A DNA stretch of 64,000 nt from JAMXLO01 sp963726125 (GCA_963726125.1 CAVSBG010000012.1:130997-194996), one strand, 5' to 3'. Numbered from the stretch's first letter, positions 43,768-52,366 are shown. Numbers and translations: made by a program. Notes: generated from the letters alone by a model not told the origin.

Positions 43768-44223
43768 ATGAAAGACCGCATGCTCGCAGCGGTGATCGCC
43801 GTTGTGGCACTCGCTTATCTTTACTCGGATTGGCGCATTCCTCGCCTTGAGCTCGGCGACCCGCTTGGACCGCGGGCATTCCCCGCATTGGTGGGCATCC
43901 TGCTGCTGATCTCGGCGGTGCTGTTGATGTTGGAGACCCGTCGTGGCCAGCAGGCGCCAGTCGTCGTAGCTGCTCGCTCAGGTCCGTCCCACTTGCCTGT
44001 TCTTGTTGGAATACTGTTCTGGACCATCGGTTATTATGCGGTGTTCGAGGTAGCCGGCTATATCATCGCGACCATCGTCTATCTGTTCGGTCTGTTGTGT
44101 GTGTTCCACAAGGGTCGGCACAAGAGCAACGCGCTGATCGCTGCCGGATTCACGGCCGCCGCCTATGGGGTGTTTTCCCAGCTGCTGAATGTCCAGCTGC
44201 CGCTCGGCCCTCTCAGCTTCTGA
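43768..44223 (+). CDS. tctB: Tripartite tricarboxylate transporter small subunit TctB
   Basis: A 151-residue membrane protein with four helices (about residues 6-22, 37-55, 73-95 and 100-118, plus a final helix). The N-terminal DPLGPRAFPALVGILLL is the TctB family motif. It pairs with TctA. It starts 58 bases after the VOC gene; tctA starts 15 bases after its stop. Confidence 0.88.
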   Translation: MKDRMLAAVIAVVALAYLYSDWRIPRLELGDPLGPRAFPALVGILLLISAVLLMLETRRGQQAPVVVAARSGPSHLPVLVGILFWTIGYYAVFEVAGYIIATIVYLFGLLCVFHKGRHKSNALIAAGFTAAAYGVFSQLLNVQLPLGPLSF

Positions 44224-44238
44224 CGGGCTCCGCGCGGC

Positions 44239-45744
44239 ATGGACAGCTTTCACGGCATCGCCCATGGCCTGGCCATTGCCGCGATGCCAACGCACCTGTT
44301 GTACACGCTGATCGGCGTGTTCACCGGCACGATGATCAGTCATCTTCCAGGGATTGGCCCGTCCGCCGGCATTGCATTGCTGGTCCCCGCGACCTTCGGC
44401 ATGGACCCGTCGACAGCGCTGATGATGCTGGCCGGCATTTACTATGGCTGCATGTACGGTGGCGCGGTCACCGCCATTCTGCTGAACACGCCCGGCGATG
44501 CTGCTGCCGTGATGACCGTGCTCGACGGTTATCCGATGGCCCGCAAGGGCCGTGCCGGTGCTGCTCTGGCGATCGCTGCCGTCAGCTCCTTCATCGCCGG
44601 TACGCTGGGTATTACCGCACTCGCATTCGTCGCGGTGCCGCTGTCCGAACTGGCATTGAAGTTTGGTCCGGCAGAGTACTTCACCCTGATCTTGTTCGCG
44701 CTGACCACCGTGAGCGCACTCACGGGTGAATCGATTGCGAAGGGCATGATGGCAACCTGCATCGGGCTTGCAATCTCCACCGTAGGTCTGGATCTGCAAA
44801 GCGGCACAGCTCGTTTCACGTTCGGCCTGAACGAGTTGCAGGATCGCGTGAACTTCCTGGTGGTGGCTGTCGGCATGTTCGCTCTGTCCGAGGTCAGCCG
44901 CATGGTCGAGGGCACCCGCGAGGGCACCATGCATGCCGTGCGCGTGCAGGGCCGATTGTGGTTCACGCTAGAGGAATGGCGGCGCGCCTGGCCAGCGATC
45001 TTGCGCGGTGGCGCAGTCGGTTTCTTCTGCGGCGCCGCTCCGGGACTGGGCGGCACCATCTCCGCGATGTTGTCGTACATCCTCGAGAAGAAGGTGTCAC
45101 GCCGACCGGAGGAATTCGGTCACGGTGCGATCGAGGGGGTCGCGGCACCGGAGGCAGCGACCAACGCCGATACCTGTGGTGCGTTCGTGCATTTGCTGGC
45201 TCTCGGGATACCAGGCTCCGGCTCGACCGCAGTCATCATGGGTGCCTTCATCATGTATGGCATCCAGCCAGGGCCGATGCTGTTTCAGAGCCAGCCCGAT
45301 CTGGTTTGGGGCCTGATCGCCAGCATGTATGTCGGCAACGTGCTATTGCTGGTATTGAACCTGCCCCTGGTCGGGGTGTTCGCACGTATCCTTTACGTGC
45401 CGCCCGGTGTGTTGCTGGTGCTCATCCTGGGTATCGCAACCGTCGGCATATATTCATTCGACACACAGGTGTTCGACCTTTACCTCGCTCTTGCTTTCGG
45501 CGTGGCGGGCTACGCGTTTCGTAAACTTGACATCCCGCGAGGACCACTGATCTTCGGCGTGATACTGGGCGGGTTGCTCGAACAGTCGTTCCGGCAGGCG
45601 ATGACGATCTCCAGCGGTTCGCCATTGATCTTTGTCAGCAGCCCGATCGCCGTGTTCCTGCTGCTCTGTTCCGTGGTTTCTGTCGGCGCATCCCTTTGGG
45701 CAAAGCGCCGCCCGGCCACGAAGATGTTGTTGACCGGTGGTTGA
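44239..45744 (+). CDS. tctA: Tripartite tricarboxylate transporter large subunit TctA
   Basis: A 501-residue permease with about 12 helices. TctA signatures are visible: GTMISHLPGIGPSAGIALLVPATFGMDPSTALMMLAGIYYGCMYGG, SAILLNTPGD-type substrate loop (TAILLNTPGDAAAVMTVLDGYPMARKGRAGAAL), and the second half repeat PGLGGTISAMLSY with GVAAPEAATNADTCGAFVHLLALGIPGSGSTAVIMGAF. It drives uptake of a carboxylate bound by TctC. The usual length and both pseudo-repeats are intact. Confidence 0.93.
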   Translation: MDSFHGIAHGLAIAAMPTHLLYTLIGVFTGTMISHLPGIGPSAGIALLVPATFGMDPSTALMMLAGIYYGCMYGGAVTAILLNTPGDAAAVMTVLDGYPMARKGRAGAALAIAAVSSFIAGTLGITALAFVAVPLSELALKFGPAEYFTLILFALTTVSALTGESIAKGMMATCIGLAISTVGLDLQSGTARFTFGLNELQDRVNFLVVAVGMFALSEVSRMVEGTREGTMHAVRVQGRLWFTLEEWRRAWPAILRGGAVGFFCGAAPGLGGTISAMLSYILEKKVSRRPEEFGHGAIEGVAAPEAATNADTCGAFVHLLALGIPGSGSTAVIMGAFIMYGIQPGPMLFQSQPDLVWGLIASMYVGNVLLLVLNLPLVGVFARILYVPPGVLLVLILGIATVGIYSFDTQVFDLYLALAFGVAGYAFRKLDIPRGPLIFGVILGGLLEQSFRQAMTISSGSPLIFVSSPIAVFLLLCSVVSVGASLWAKRRPATKMLLTGG

Positions 45745-45795
45745 CGGCACGCACCAGCGCGTGACCGCCTCCGCCATGATGTGAGGAGCTACACC

Positions 45796-46188
45796 ATGAG
45801 CAACGTCATCAAGCACATCGCCATCAAGGTCGATGATCTGGAGTCGGCCACGAATTTCTACGAGCAGGTCTTTGGCTTCCGTCAATTGAAAACCGGCAGT
45901 CGGGACGGCCATATCTCCCGGCACATGACCGACGGCTACATCGACTTCGCGATTATGAAGTACGAGAGCGAGCAGACCCCGGAAGCCACGCTCGCCGGTG
46001 AGGGTGCCCGCATCCATCATTGGGGCATCGAGGTCGATGACCGCGCTGCATTCGCGGACAAGATCCGCGCAGCCGGAGGTGAGATCCTCAGCAAGCCCGA
46101 TGCCAACGCACTCAAGTTCCGCGCTCCTGACGGCACCATCGCCGAAATCGTCGTGCGCGGCGCCTTCAAGACAGTGCCAAAGGCGTAG
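45796..46188 (+). CDS. VOC-family metalloprotein, copy 2
   Basis: A 130-residue paralogue of the VOC protein at 43.3 kb. Shared blocks are HIAIKVDDLESATNFYEQVFGFR, GHISRHMTDGYIDFAIM, RIHHWGIEVDD and LKFRAPDGTIAE; the metal-type His and Glu residues are retained. It lacks the longer basic tail of copy 1. GAGGAG precedes ATG 45796. It lies after tctA and before tctC2, mirroring copy 1, which suggests duplication of a TctC-VOC pair. Confidence 0.8.
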   Translation: MSNVIKHIAIKVDDLESATNFYEQVFGFRQLKTGSRDGHISRHMTDGYIDFAIMKYESEQTPEATLAGEGARIHHWGIEVDDRAAFADKIRAAGGEILSKPDANALKFRAPDGTIAEIVVRGAFKTVPKA

Positions 46189-46193
46189 CCACT

Positions 46194-47195
46194 TTGCCGT
46201 TGGTTCTGTCGCGGCGCAGGTTCGCGCCGCTATCGGCTGTGTCGGTAGCTGTTGGCACGATTTCCTCCCGGCCAGCCGTGGCACTGGCCGACTGGAAACC
46301 GGGCCGCGACGTTGAAATCGTCGTCGGCACCAACCCAGGGACCGGCTTCGATCGTACCGCACGGGTGTTGCAATCGATCTGGCAACAGCAGCATCTGCTC
46401 GACGTGCCGGTCACCGTCATGAACAAGCCGGGTGGTGCCGGCGTGCTGGCCTGGCTCTACATCAATCAGCGAAACCGCTCTTTCGACGCACTGACGGTGA
46501 TCGCACCGGTGCTGCTGACGAATTTTCTCACCGGCCGCAGCCCATTCACCTGGCACGACCTTACGCCACTGTGTGTTCTGCTCGGTGAAGACATCATGGT
46601 CGCAGTTCCCACGGATTCTGAAATCCGCAACGGGCGCGACTTCGCCGATGCACTGAAGCGTGATCCCACATCGATCGCCGTCGGCATGTCGGGGATCGGT
46701 GGCCAAAATCACGTGACATTGGGTCTGATCGGCAAGGCGGCCGGAGCCGACCTCAGCAAGCTCAAGGTCGTCGGGTTCGATGGATCGGGAGAGGCCGTGA
46801 CCGCTGTCGTCGGCGGCCATGTCGATGCAGCGGTCGGACCGATCTCGTCCTTCGGCCCGTTGCTCGCAAGTGGCCGTCTGCGCGGCATCGGCGTCGCGAC
46901 CGAGCAGCGGCTCGGCGGCACCTTTGCCAACGTGCCCACCTGGCGCGAACAGGGTCTGGACGTGGTCTTTACCAATTGGCGGGGGATTGCGGGCCCTGGC
47001 GCGATGACGCCTCAGCAAGGCGCTTATTGGGACGCACTGCTCGGCAAGACGGTGCGGCTTCAGGCCTGGCAGGACGAGCTGGCGCGGACCAATCTGAGCA
47101 ACCGCTACCTCGACAGCAGTGCAACACGCGATTTTCTCATGAAGGAAGAGGCGACACTGCGGCCCGTGCTGCAGCAACTCGGCTTCGCTCACTGA
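46194..47195 (+). CDS. Tripartite tricarboxylate transporter binding protein TctC, copy 2
   Basis: A 333-residue Bug/TctC-family binding protein. The start is TTG at 46194 (or at 46200), 5 bases after the VOC stop, with AAGG upstream. RRRF near the N-terminus gives a Tat-like signal. The ligand loop is VEIVVGTNPGTGFDRTARVLQ, then NKPGGAGVLAWLYINQ and VVGFDGSGEAVTAVVGGHV. It differs clearly from copy 1 in the GTNPGTG loop, so it may bind a different ligand or variant. It is the last gene of the operon. Confidence 0.82.
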   Translation: MPLVLSRRRFAPLSAVSVAVGTISSRPAVALADWKPGRDVEIVVGTNPGTGFDRTARVLQSIWQQQHLLDVPVTVMNKPGGAGVLAWLYINQRNRSFDALTVIAPVLLTNFLTGRSPFTWHDLTPLCVLLGEDIMVAVPTDSEIRNGRDFADALKRDPTSIAVGMSGIGGQNHVTLGLIGKAAGADLSKLKVVGFDGSGEAVTAVVGGHVDAAVGPISSFGPLLASGRLRGIGVATEQRLGGTFANVPTWREQGLDVVFTNWRGIAGPGAMTPQQGAYWDALLGKTVRLQAWQDELARTNLSNRYLDSSATRDFLMKEEATLRPVLQQLGFAH

Positions 47196-47265
47196 CTGTC
47201 GTCGCCGTTCCGGGCGCATCTGGTATTTCCAAATGCGATCCCCCTGCCTTCTGGCGTCTCATCGC

Positions 47266-47298
47266 TTGACGGGCCGGCCGAGATATGTCAGTATATCT
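47266..47298 (+). promoter_or_regulatory. Candidate promoter with 18-bp palindrome
   Basis: TTGACG at 47266-47271, then 17 bases, then CAGTAT. Overlapping the -10 side is a perfect inverted repeat, AGATAT and ATATCT around GTCAGT (47281-47298). The AT-rich patch stands out in GC-rich sequence and lies 21 bases before the broken gene at 47.3 kb. Confidence 0.4.
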
Positions 47299-47318
47299 AA
47301 TGTATGAAATAACGGCCG

Positions 47319-48420
47319 ATGCCCGATAGTCGCGACGTTCGATCCGGCAAGGATCTAAAGCTGAAAGCGGTATTCGTGCCCCAGGACGCAGGGGGGGCGG
47401 CCTCCACGCACAATCCCACAATTTCGCTCGGCCCCAGTACGCTGAGGCTTCCGGCCGTTTTTGTCCCAGAGGGTAGCTCGCCGCCGGGTTATCCTTACGT
47501 TCATTTTGGTAAGATGACGTTCGACCAAGATGACGGTGACAGCGCGGGGCAGAGAACTTTGCCAGGTCCGGGGGTCGCAGGACCAATGGGAGAGGCACAA
47601 CAAGGGATGTCACCGTCCCGGTTCGGTATGGAGCCCAGACCGGATACGCACCCAGTCGCTGCCGGTACCGCGGATCGGGTCAGACGAAACGCTGGCAACA
47701 TAGGACGTCAGAGCTCCGTGCCCTTGGGCCCGGCGCTCCATGACCAACTTACCCATCCCGGCGACGGTGGGGTTAGGGCAGCAGGCCTGGCATCCGGTTT
47801 TGTCGACCCCGTCAGTGCCGCGAGTGCGTCCCAATATGGAACGACGAGCCCTCCCTCGCAGTCGGCGGCGGTTCGAGACGATCCTGCGCTTCGCAGGTAC
47901 GGATCCGTCCGGCGATGCGATAGAGGCGGCTGTTCGTGCGCAGGCAGTGATGCCGACAAATGGTATGCTATTGCAGTCTATCGATTGGACAACTTTGACA
48001 AAGTGGCCTCAACTACCATTGGCTGAGACGCGGCAGCTCGGCGAGCTGACTGAGACGAGCAGCAGACATACCGATCGTGATCGCGATAATGGCGCGCTGC
48101 CCACTCAGCCAGCCTTGGAATCGACTTCAGAATACCCCGAAGCCACTGACCCTACATCGAATTCGTCTGGCCAAGGAATTGCCGTCGTCCTGCCGAATGG
48201 CTCAACGGTTCCCGACGTGTAGTCCTCAAATGTTGCATAACCTGAAGGGCTTTGCCGTCGCGTTGCCCAATTTGGCGATCGGCATACTGCTCAATGTGCG
48301 ACATCGAGGGCGCTTCGACTACCAGAGGCAGGAGAACCACGTCCGCGAACCGCTGAATTCATCAAATCGGGCTATATGGCCGGCAAGAGCGTCTTTTCGG
48401 ACAAGGCAGCAAGGAATTGA
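47319..48420 (+). pseudogene. Fragmented gene of unknown family
   Basis: Protein-like sequence continues across at least four reading-frame segments. The first starts MPDSRDVRSGKDLKLKAVFV and repeats the pattern AVFVPQ/AVFVPEG. The second contains MLLQSIDWTTLTKWPQLPL and ends VVLPNGSTVPDV at a stop (48222). The third resumes with SPQMLHNLKGFAVALPNLAI and GRFDYQRQENH. The last is EFIKSGYMAGKSVFSDKAARN, ending at 48418-48420. Frame changes occur near 47900, 48215 and 48350, the last apparently with a deletion. The pieces read as one decayed protein. The VLPNGSTVP and GRFDYQRQ sequences feel familiar from proteobacterial proteins of unknown function, but I cannot name a family. Its last stop overlaps the next gene start. 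Confidence 0.55.
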
Positions 48421-48881
48421 TGGGATCGTATCGTCGCTGCAGAATTTCCAGCAAGGGACTGGTATATGCCTTTCTGGTTACTCTGCCATTCTCGATCGTA
48501 TTGGTTCCGGCCGGAGCATTTTACGTTCTATACGTCGTCGACGCTTGCATAACCGAGGTGAGAAAGGACGGAATATCCCGGTTAGACATGCGCTTTCAGA
48601 TCACCGAGACGGACTGTTCGACGCTGGGAGAGGATGCGTCCGTCAGCGTTTTTGGACTCGACGAAACAGGGGCAGGCAGGACTTTGCTGTTCAAGTACGG
48701 ACCGGCATCGTACGATCTGCCGCTGCCGGAAATTGCTGTCCCAGACAATGACACCATTCTGATCTCGGTGCCTGTGGTTTCCAGCGTGTTCCTTCGGGAA
48801 CCGCGATGGAATCACCGCTCCATCAATTACAACATCGGCCACATAGACTATCCCGACCCTGGCGACGCGCTGGGCAGGTAG
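48420..48881 (+). CDS. Small single-pass membrane protein, unknown
   Basis: A 153-residue protein. An N-terminal helix (LVYAFLVTLPFSIVLVPAGAFYVLYVV, about residues 14-40) is followed by an extracytoplasmic beta-rich domain of about 110 residues with two Cys (in DACITEV and TDCSTLG) that could pair. The ATG overlaps the stop of the decayed upstream gene (TGATG), so it depended on that gene for translation. A partner or immunity role for the broken gene is possible but unproven. Confidence 0.6.
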   Translation: MGSYRRCRISSKGLVYAFLVTLPFSIVLVPAGAFYVLYVVDACITEVRKDGISRLDMRFQITETDCSTLGEDASVSVFGLDETGAGRTLLFKYGPASYDLPLPEIAVPDNDTILISVPVVSSVFLREPRWNHRSINYNIGHIDYPDPGDALGR

Positions 48882-48925
48882 CCGCACACTGCATCGATCC
48901 CCCCTCAACGGATGGCTGCATGCCG

Positions 48926-49780
48926 TCAGCCAGATGTCACGCCCAGCCGTCCAGCCAGGTCCTGGATGAACTGCCACGCCACCCGTCCGGATCGGGAGCC
49001 GCGCGTCATCGACCACTCAACCGCCTGAGCATGCAGCGACGCTTCGTCGATCGGCAGCCTCATGCTCGCCGCATACCCATCGACCATCGCGAAATACGTG
49101 TCCTGGTCGCAGTTGTGGAACCCGAGCCACAATCCGAACCGATCCGACAGCGACACTTTCTCCTCGGTCGCCTCGGACGGGTTGATCGCGGTGGCACGTT
49201 CGTTCTCGATCATGTCGCGCGGCATCAGGTGCCGCCGGTTGGACGTCGCGTAGAACAGCACGTTGTCCGGCCGTCCCTCGATGCCACCCTCCAGGATCGA
49301 CTTCAGCGCCTTGTAATCCGAATCCTCCCGCTCGAACGACAGATCGTCGCACAGAATCAGGCAGCGCCGCGGCTTGCCGCGCAGCACGTTCAGCAACTCG
49401 GGCAGCGATCGCACGTCTTCCCGATGAATTTCCACCAGCGCCAGGCACCCGGGTTGCTGAGCATTGGCGACCGCGTGCACCGCCTTCACCAGCGACGACT
49501 TACCCATACCGCGCGCGCCCCACAGCATGGCGTTGTTCGCCGGCAGCCCGCGCGCGAACCGCAGTGTGTTGTCGAGCAGGATCTGTTTTTGCAGCTCCAC
49601 GCCCTGCAGCAGCCCGATATCCACCCGCGAAACCTTCGCGATGGGCGCCAGGTGCGCGGGCGAGGGATGCCAGACGAAGGCTTCCGCGGCGCTCAGATCA
49701 ACAGTTTCGGGTGGCGGAGGTGCCAGGCGTTCCAGCGCCTCGGCGATGCGGGTAGTCAGGTCGATAAGGCGCTGGTCCAT
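48926..49780 (-). CDS. AAA-type ATPase of the DUF815 family
   Basis: A 284-residue ATP-binding protein. Walker A is GARGMGKSS (Lys94), Walker B CLILCDDLSFE (Asp145-Asp146), sensor residues in FYATSNRRHLMP, and an Arg-rich second region with WSMTRGSRSGRVAWQFIQDLAGR. This is the DUF815 AAA family, common in alphaproteobacteria next to yajC, of unknown role. The N-terminal helix is MDQRLIDLTTRIAEALERLAPP. It is divergent from yajC, 75 bases away. Confidence 0.85.
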   Translation of the reverse strand: MDQRLIDLTTRIAEALERLAPPPPETVDLSAAEAFVWHPSPAHLAPIAKVSRVDIGLLQGVELQKQILLDNTLRFARGLPANNAMLWGARGMGKSSLVKAVHAVANAQQPGCLALVEIHREDVRSLPELLNVLRGKPRRCLILCDDLSFEREDSDYKALKSILEGGIEGRPDNVLFYATSNRRHLMPRDMIENERATAINPSEATEEKVSLSDRFGLWLGFHNCDQDTYFAMVDGYAASMRLPIDEASLHAQAVEWSMTRGSRSGRVAWQFIQDLAGRLGVTSG

Positions 49781-49855
49781 GAACGGGTTCCGGATAACTT
49801 GACGGGGAGGGGGCGGAAAGTATGGTCCCGCCCGACCTCAGGCAACCCAGGAACC

Positions 49856-50239
49856 ATGTCGATGCTCATTTCCCCCGCCTACGCGCAGGACATCTCCGGC
49901 ATGTTCGGCAGCGCGACGCAATTCCTGCCGCTGGTGTTGATCTTCGTTGTTTTCTACTTCCTGTTGATCCGCCCCCAGCAGCAGAAGCAGAAAGAGATGC
50001 GCAGCATGCTCTCGGCGCTGAAGCGCGGTGACCGTGTGGTGACCGGCGGTGGCATCATCGGCACCGTTCAGCGCGTGCCGGTAACGACCGACAAGGATGG
50101 CAAGCAGGTCACGTCCAACGAGATCGAGGTAGAGATAGCGCCCAATATCCGCGTAACCGTGCTGCGCGAGACGATCTCGAGCGTGGTGCGGCCAACCGCA
50201 GCGAACGACACCAAGCCGGTGAAGGAGAAGGCGTCGTGA
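49856..50239 (+). CDS. yajC: Preprotein translocase accessory protein YajC
   Basis: A 127-residue protein with a single transmembrane helix (FLPLVLIFVVFYFLLIRPQQQKQKE), the universal YajC signature, then a short soluble domain (GDRVVTGGGIIGTVQRV, IRVTVLRETISSVV). It is associated with SecDF. The ATG at 49856 gives the usual short N-terminus; the open frame upstream is antisense to the ATPase gene. secD and secF, which normally follow yajC, are not next to it; a decayed gene is there instead. Confidence 0.92.
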   Translation: MSMLISPAYAQDISGMFGSATQFLPLVLIFVVFYFLLIRPQQQKQKEMRSMLSALKRGDRVVTGGGIIGTVQRVPVTTDKDGKQVTSNEIEVEIAPNIRVTVLRETISSVVRPTAANDTKPVKEKAS

Positions 50240-50245
50240 GGCCGG

Positions 50246-50560
50246 CTAATCGAACGGACAGGCCGTGATGAGCCAGTAGTCCCCCCCGGTATTGCCAGAC
50301 TGTCAGAATGCAAGGGTTGCGTGCATCGGCGTGATAACCCGGCACCGGCAAACGTATTTGGTCCCTTATGTGCTGGTGGTGTCGATGTCTTGCAGGCTGG
50401 CGGTCTTGGGGTGGCTGACCAGAGCATCGCGCATGCCTTCCCACTGATGCGGTCTGCAGCCAAACGAGCGAAAGAAGCGGCTTTTTGCCGCGCCAGATGA
50501 GGAGCTGTCGCTGAGCAGATAGTTCAGGATTTTTCGGTGGTCGAGGCGTCAGTCATTCAT
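50246..50560 (-). pseudogene. DUF6883-type pseudogene
   Basis: It reads from ATG 50560, which overlaps the stop of the DUF4926 gene. Codon 4 is TGA, then the sequence is good: LDHRKILNYLLSDSSSSGAA and KSRFFRSFGCRPHQWEGMRD. It then meets TAA where the family has Tyr (TST-stop-GTKYV), and two frame changes follow (around ARNPCILTVWQY and again before WLITACPFD) to a TAG at 50246. The pattern matches the DUF6883 family, which is commonly encoded after a DUF4926 gene. Because it has nonsense codons as well as shifts, this is a true pseudogene. Confidence 0.7.
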
Positions 50561-50783
50561 GGTCCGGCTGGATATCGGACCCGGTCAGCGTGATGACCCG
50601 GAATGCCGGTTCCTCGAATTCGACTTCGTAGCCGATACCGTCCGCGTGCCGGTGGACAATGACCCCCCGGCATCCCGCGGGATAGGTCACGCCGCCCACC
50701 TGAACCGGGTGCCTTAAGCGGACTGCGCTGAATGCATCCAGCAGCGCTGTTCCGGTGGCTTTCCCTGGAGTCCGGGTCGCCAT
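50553..50783 (-). CDS. DUF4926-domain protein
   Basis: A 76-residue protein. VRLRHPVQVGGVTYPAGCRGVIVHRHADGIGYEVEFEEP, then VITLTGSDIQP, follows the DUF4926 pattern of a small beta-barrel-like domain. The ATG at 50783 has AAGGG upstream; a longer frame to 50837 is unlikely. It is followed, with overlapping stop and start, by the DUF6883 pseudogene. Such pairs are reported around toxin-immunity and accessory loci; the function is unknown. Confidence 0.7.
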   Translation of the reverse strand: MATRTPGKATGTALLDAFSAVRLRHPVQVGGVTYPAGCRGVIVHRHADGIGYEVEFEEPAFRVITLTGSDIQPDHE

Positions 50784-50858
50784 CGTGCCCTTGGCCGAGT
50801 GCCCCACCGTGTCAGACGCTGGGCCGCGGGTGCGCATGGCACCCGCGGCGATCGCGCG

Positions 50859-51467
50859 TCAGGCCGCCTTGAGTTGCGCCTCGGCGTATTCGTAGTTCGC
50901 CAGCTTGTCGACCCAGTTCTGCAGGTAGTCCGGGCGGCGATTGCGGAAGTCCAGGTAGTAGCTGTGTTCCCACACGTCGCAGCCGAGCAGGACCTTGCCC
51001 TCGCCGGTCGCCAGCGGGTTGGAGCCGTTCGGCGACCGGGTCACCTTCAGCTTGCCGTCGTTGCCGACCACCAGCCAAACCCAGCCGGAGCCGAACTGGC
51101 CCACACCACCGGCCTTGAACGCGTCCTTGAACTGCGTCACGCCGCCGAGGTCCTCGGTGATCTTCTTCTCCAGCGCACCCGGGATGCCGCCGCCGTTCGG
51201 GCTCATGCATTGCCAGAAGATGATGTGGTTCCAGTGCTGGCCGGCATTGTTGAACACTGGTGCCTTGTCGGCGACGCCGTTCGTCATCTTGACGATCTCG
51301 TCCAGCGACTTGCCTTGCAGCGACGGATCCTTCTCGACGAAGCCGTTCAGCGCGGTGACATAGGCTTGGTGATGCTTGCCGTGATGCAGGTCGAGGGTTT
51401 CCTCGCACATCCCTTTTGACCCAAGGGCAGTCTTGGAATAGGGCAGGGTAGGTAGTTCGAAAGCCAT
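50859..51467 (-). CDS. sodB: Superoxide dismutase [Fe]
   Basis: A 202-residue Fe/Mn-type SOD. Metal ligands are His28 (LDLHHGKHH), His81 (GQHWNH), Asp164 and His168 (CDVWEHSYYLDF). The Gln77 two residues before the AGQHWNH Trp, and the NNAGQ motif, favour iron rather than manganese. It has no signal peptide and is cytoplasmic. It stands alone, transcribed on the minus strand. Confidence 0.93.
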   Translation of the reverse strand: MAFELPTLPYSKTALGSKGMCEETLDLHHGKHHQAYVTALNGFVEKDPSLQGKSLDEIVKMTNGVADKAPVFNNAGQHWNHIIFWQCMSPNGGGIPGALEKKITEDLGGVTQFKDAFKAGGVGQFGSGWVWLVVGNDGKLKVTRSPNGSNPLATGEGKVLLGCDVWEHSYYLDFRNRRPDYLQNWVDKLANYEYAEAQLKAA

Positions 51468-51587
51468 GGAGCGTCCTCCGCAGGTTGCAGTGAAGCGATA
51501 CCGTTCGACGGGAGTGGCCTTTAGCTATGACCCATGCAGGAACGCGTCAAGCGGGCACCGGTTGACGGACAAACCCATCTGGGGGCG

Positions 51588-52361
51588 ATGAACCAGACAA
51601 TTGCCGCGCTGGTGCGGCGCCACGATCCGGATCGGTTCCTCACGGCACTGTTTGCGCCGCCGGCGAAGCGTGACGCATTGCTGACGCTGTACGCGTTCAA
51701 TCACGAATTGGCGCGCGCGCGGGAGGTGGCGTCGGCACCGCCGCTCGCGTTGATCCGGTTGCAATGGTGGCGCGAGGTCGTCGAAGGCACCCGGCGGCGC
51801 CACGAGGTTGCCGAACCGCTGACCGCCGCGCTGGAGGAAGGCGCGCTGGATCGAGGTGACCTGCTGGCGCTGACCGAGGCCCGCGAGATCGAGGCCGAAC
51901 CAGCGATTGAGACATGGCAGGCATGGCAAGACTATTTGCTCACCAATGCCGGTGGTTTGGCCGTCGCGGCTGGTCGTCTGCTCGGGGCCCCGGATCCGGA
52001 ACTGTTGCGACGCTTTGGAGCGGCGTACGGCGCGGCGGGGCTCCTGCGTAGCGTGTCGGCCCACGCGCGCCAAGGCCGTTGCATGCTGCCCGTCGAGCTG
52101 CTCGCGCGACACGCGCTGACGCCGGAACACGTTGTCGCCAATCCGAACGCCACCACTGTGCAGACCGTTGTTGGTTTGCTGGCAGGGGATGGATTGGACC
52201 TGATCCGCGGTTCGGTGCGCCTGCCCCGTCACGCGGTTGCTGCTGCGTTGCCTGCGGTGCTTGCGCGGCGCGATCTCCGGCGTGCGCCGTCGTTTCCTGT
52301 CGAACGCGGCCTCGGTGATCGGCTGGCCGTGATGATCGCCGGCGTGTCCGGTCGCATCTGA
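51588..52361 (+). CDS. Squalene/phytoene synthase-like protein without the Asp-rich motifs
   Basis: A 257-residue all-helical protein of the squalene/phytoene synthase fold. YAFNHELARAREVASAPPLALIRLQWWREVVEG is the region that in true synthases carries DxxxD; here it has none, and the second Asp motif is also missing near GAAYGAAGLLRSVSAHARQGRCMLP. This matches the NDUFAF6-type subgroup, linked to complex I assembly in mitochondria, rather than carotenoid or hopanoid enzymes. The start at 51588 has GGGGG in place; an earlier ATG at 51534 lacks a ribosome-binding site. Confidence 0.72.
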   Translation: MNQTIAALVRRHDPDRFLTALFAPPAKRDALLTLYAFNHELARAREVASAPPLALIRLQWWREVVEGTRRRHEVAEPLTAALEEGALDRGDLLALTEAREIEAEPAIETWQAWQDYLLTNAGGLAVAAGRLLGAPDPELLRRFGAAYGAAGLLRSVSAHARQGRCMLPVELLARHALTPEHVVANPNATTVQTVVGLLAGDGLDLIRGSVRLPRHAVAAALPAVLARRDLRRAPSFPVERGLGDRLAVMIAGVSGRI

Positions 52362-52366
52362 TCGCA

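Noticed and set aside
48806..50239. 477-residue frame leading into yajC
   Set aside because: The upstream part is antisense to the DUF815 ATPase and has His/Arg/Gln-rich shadow composition; only the last 127 codons are YajC.
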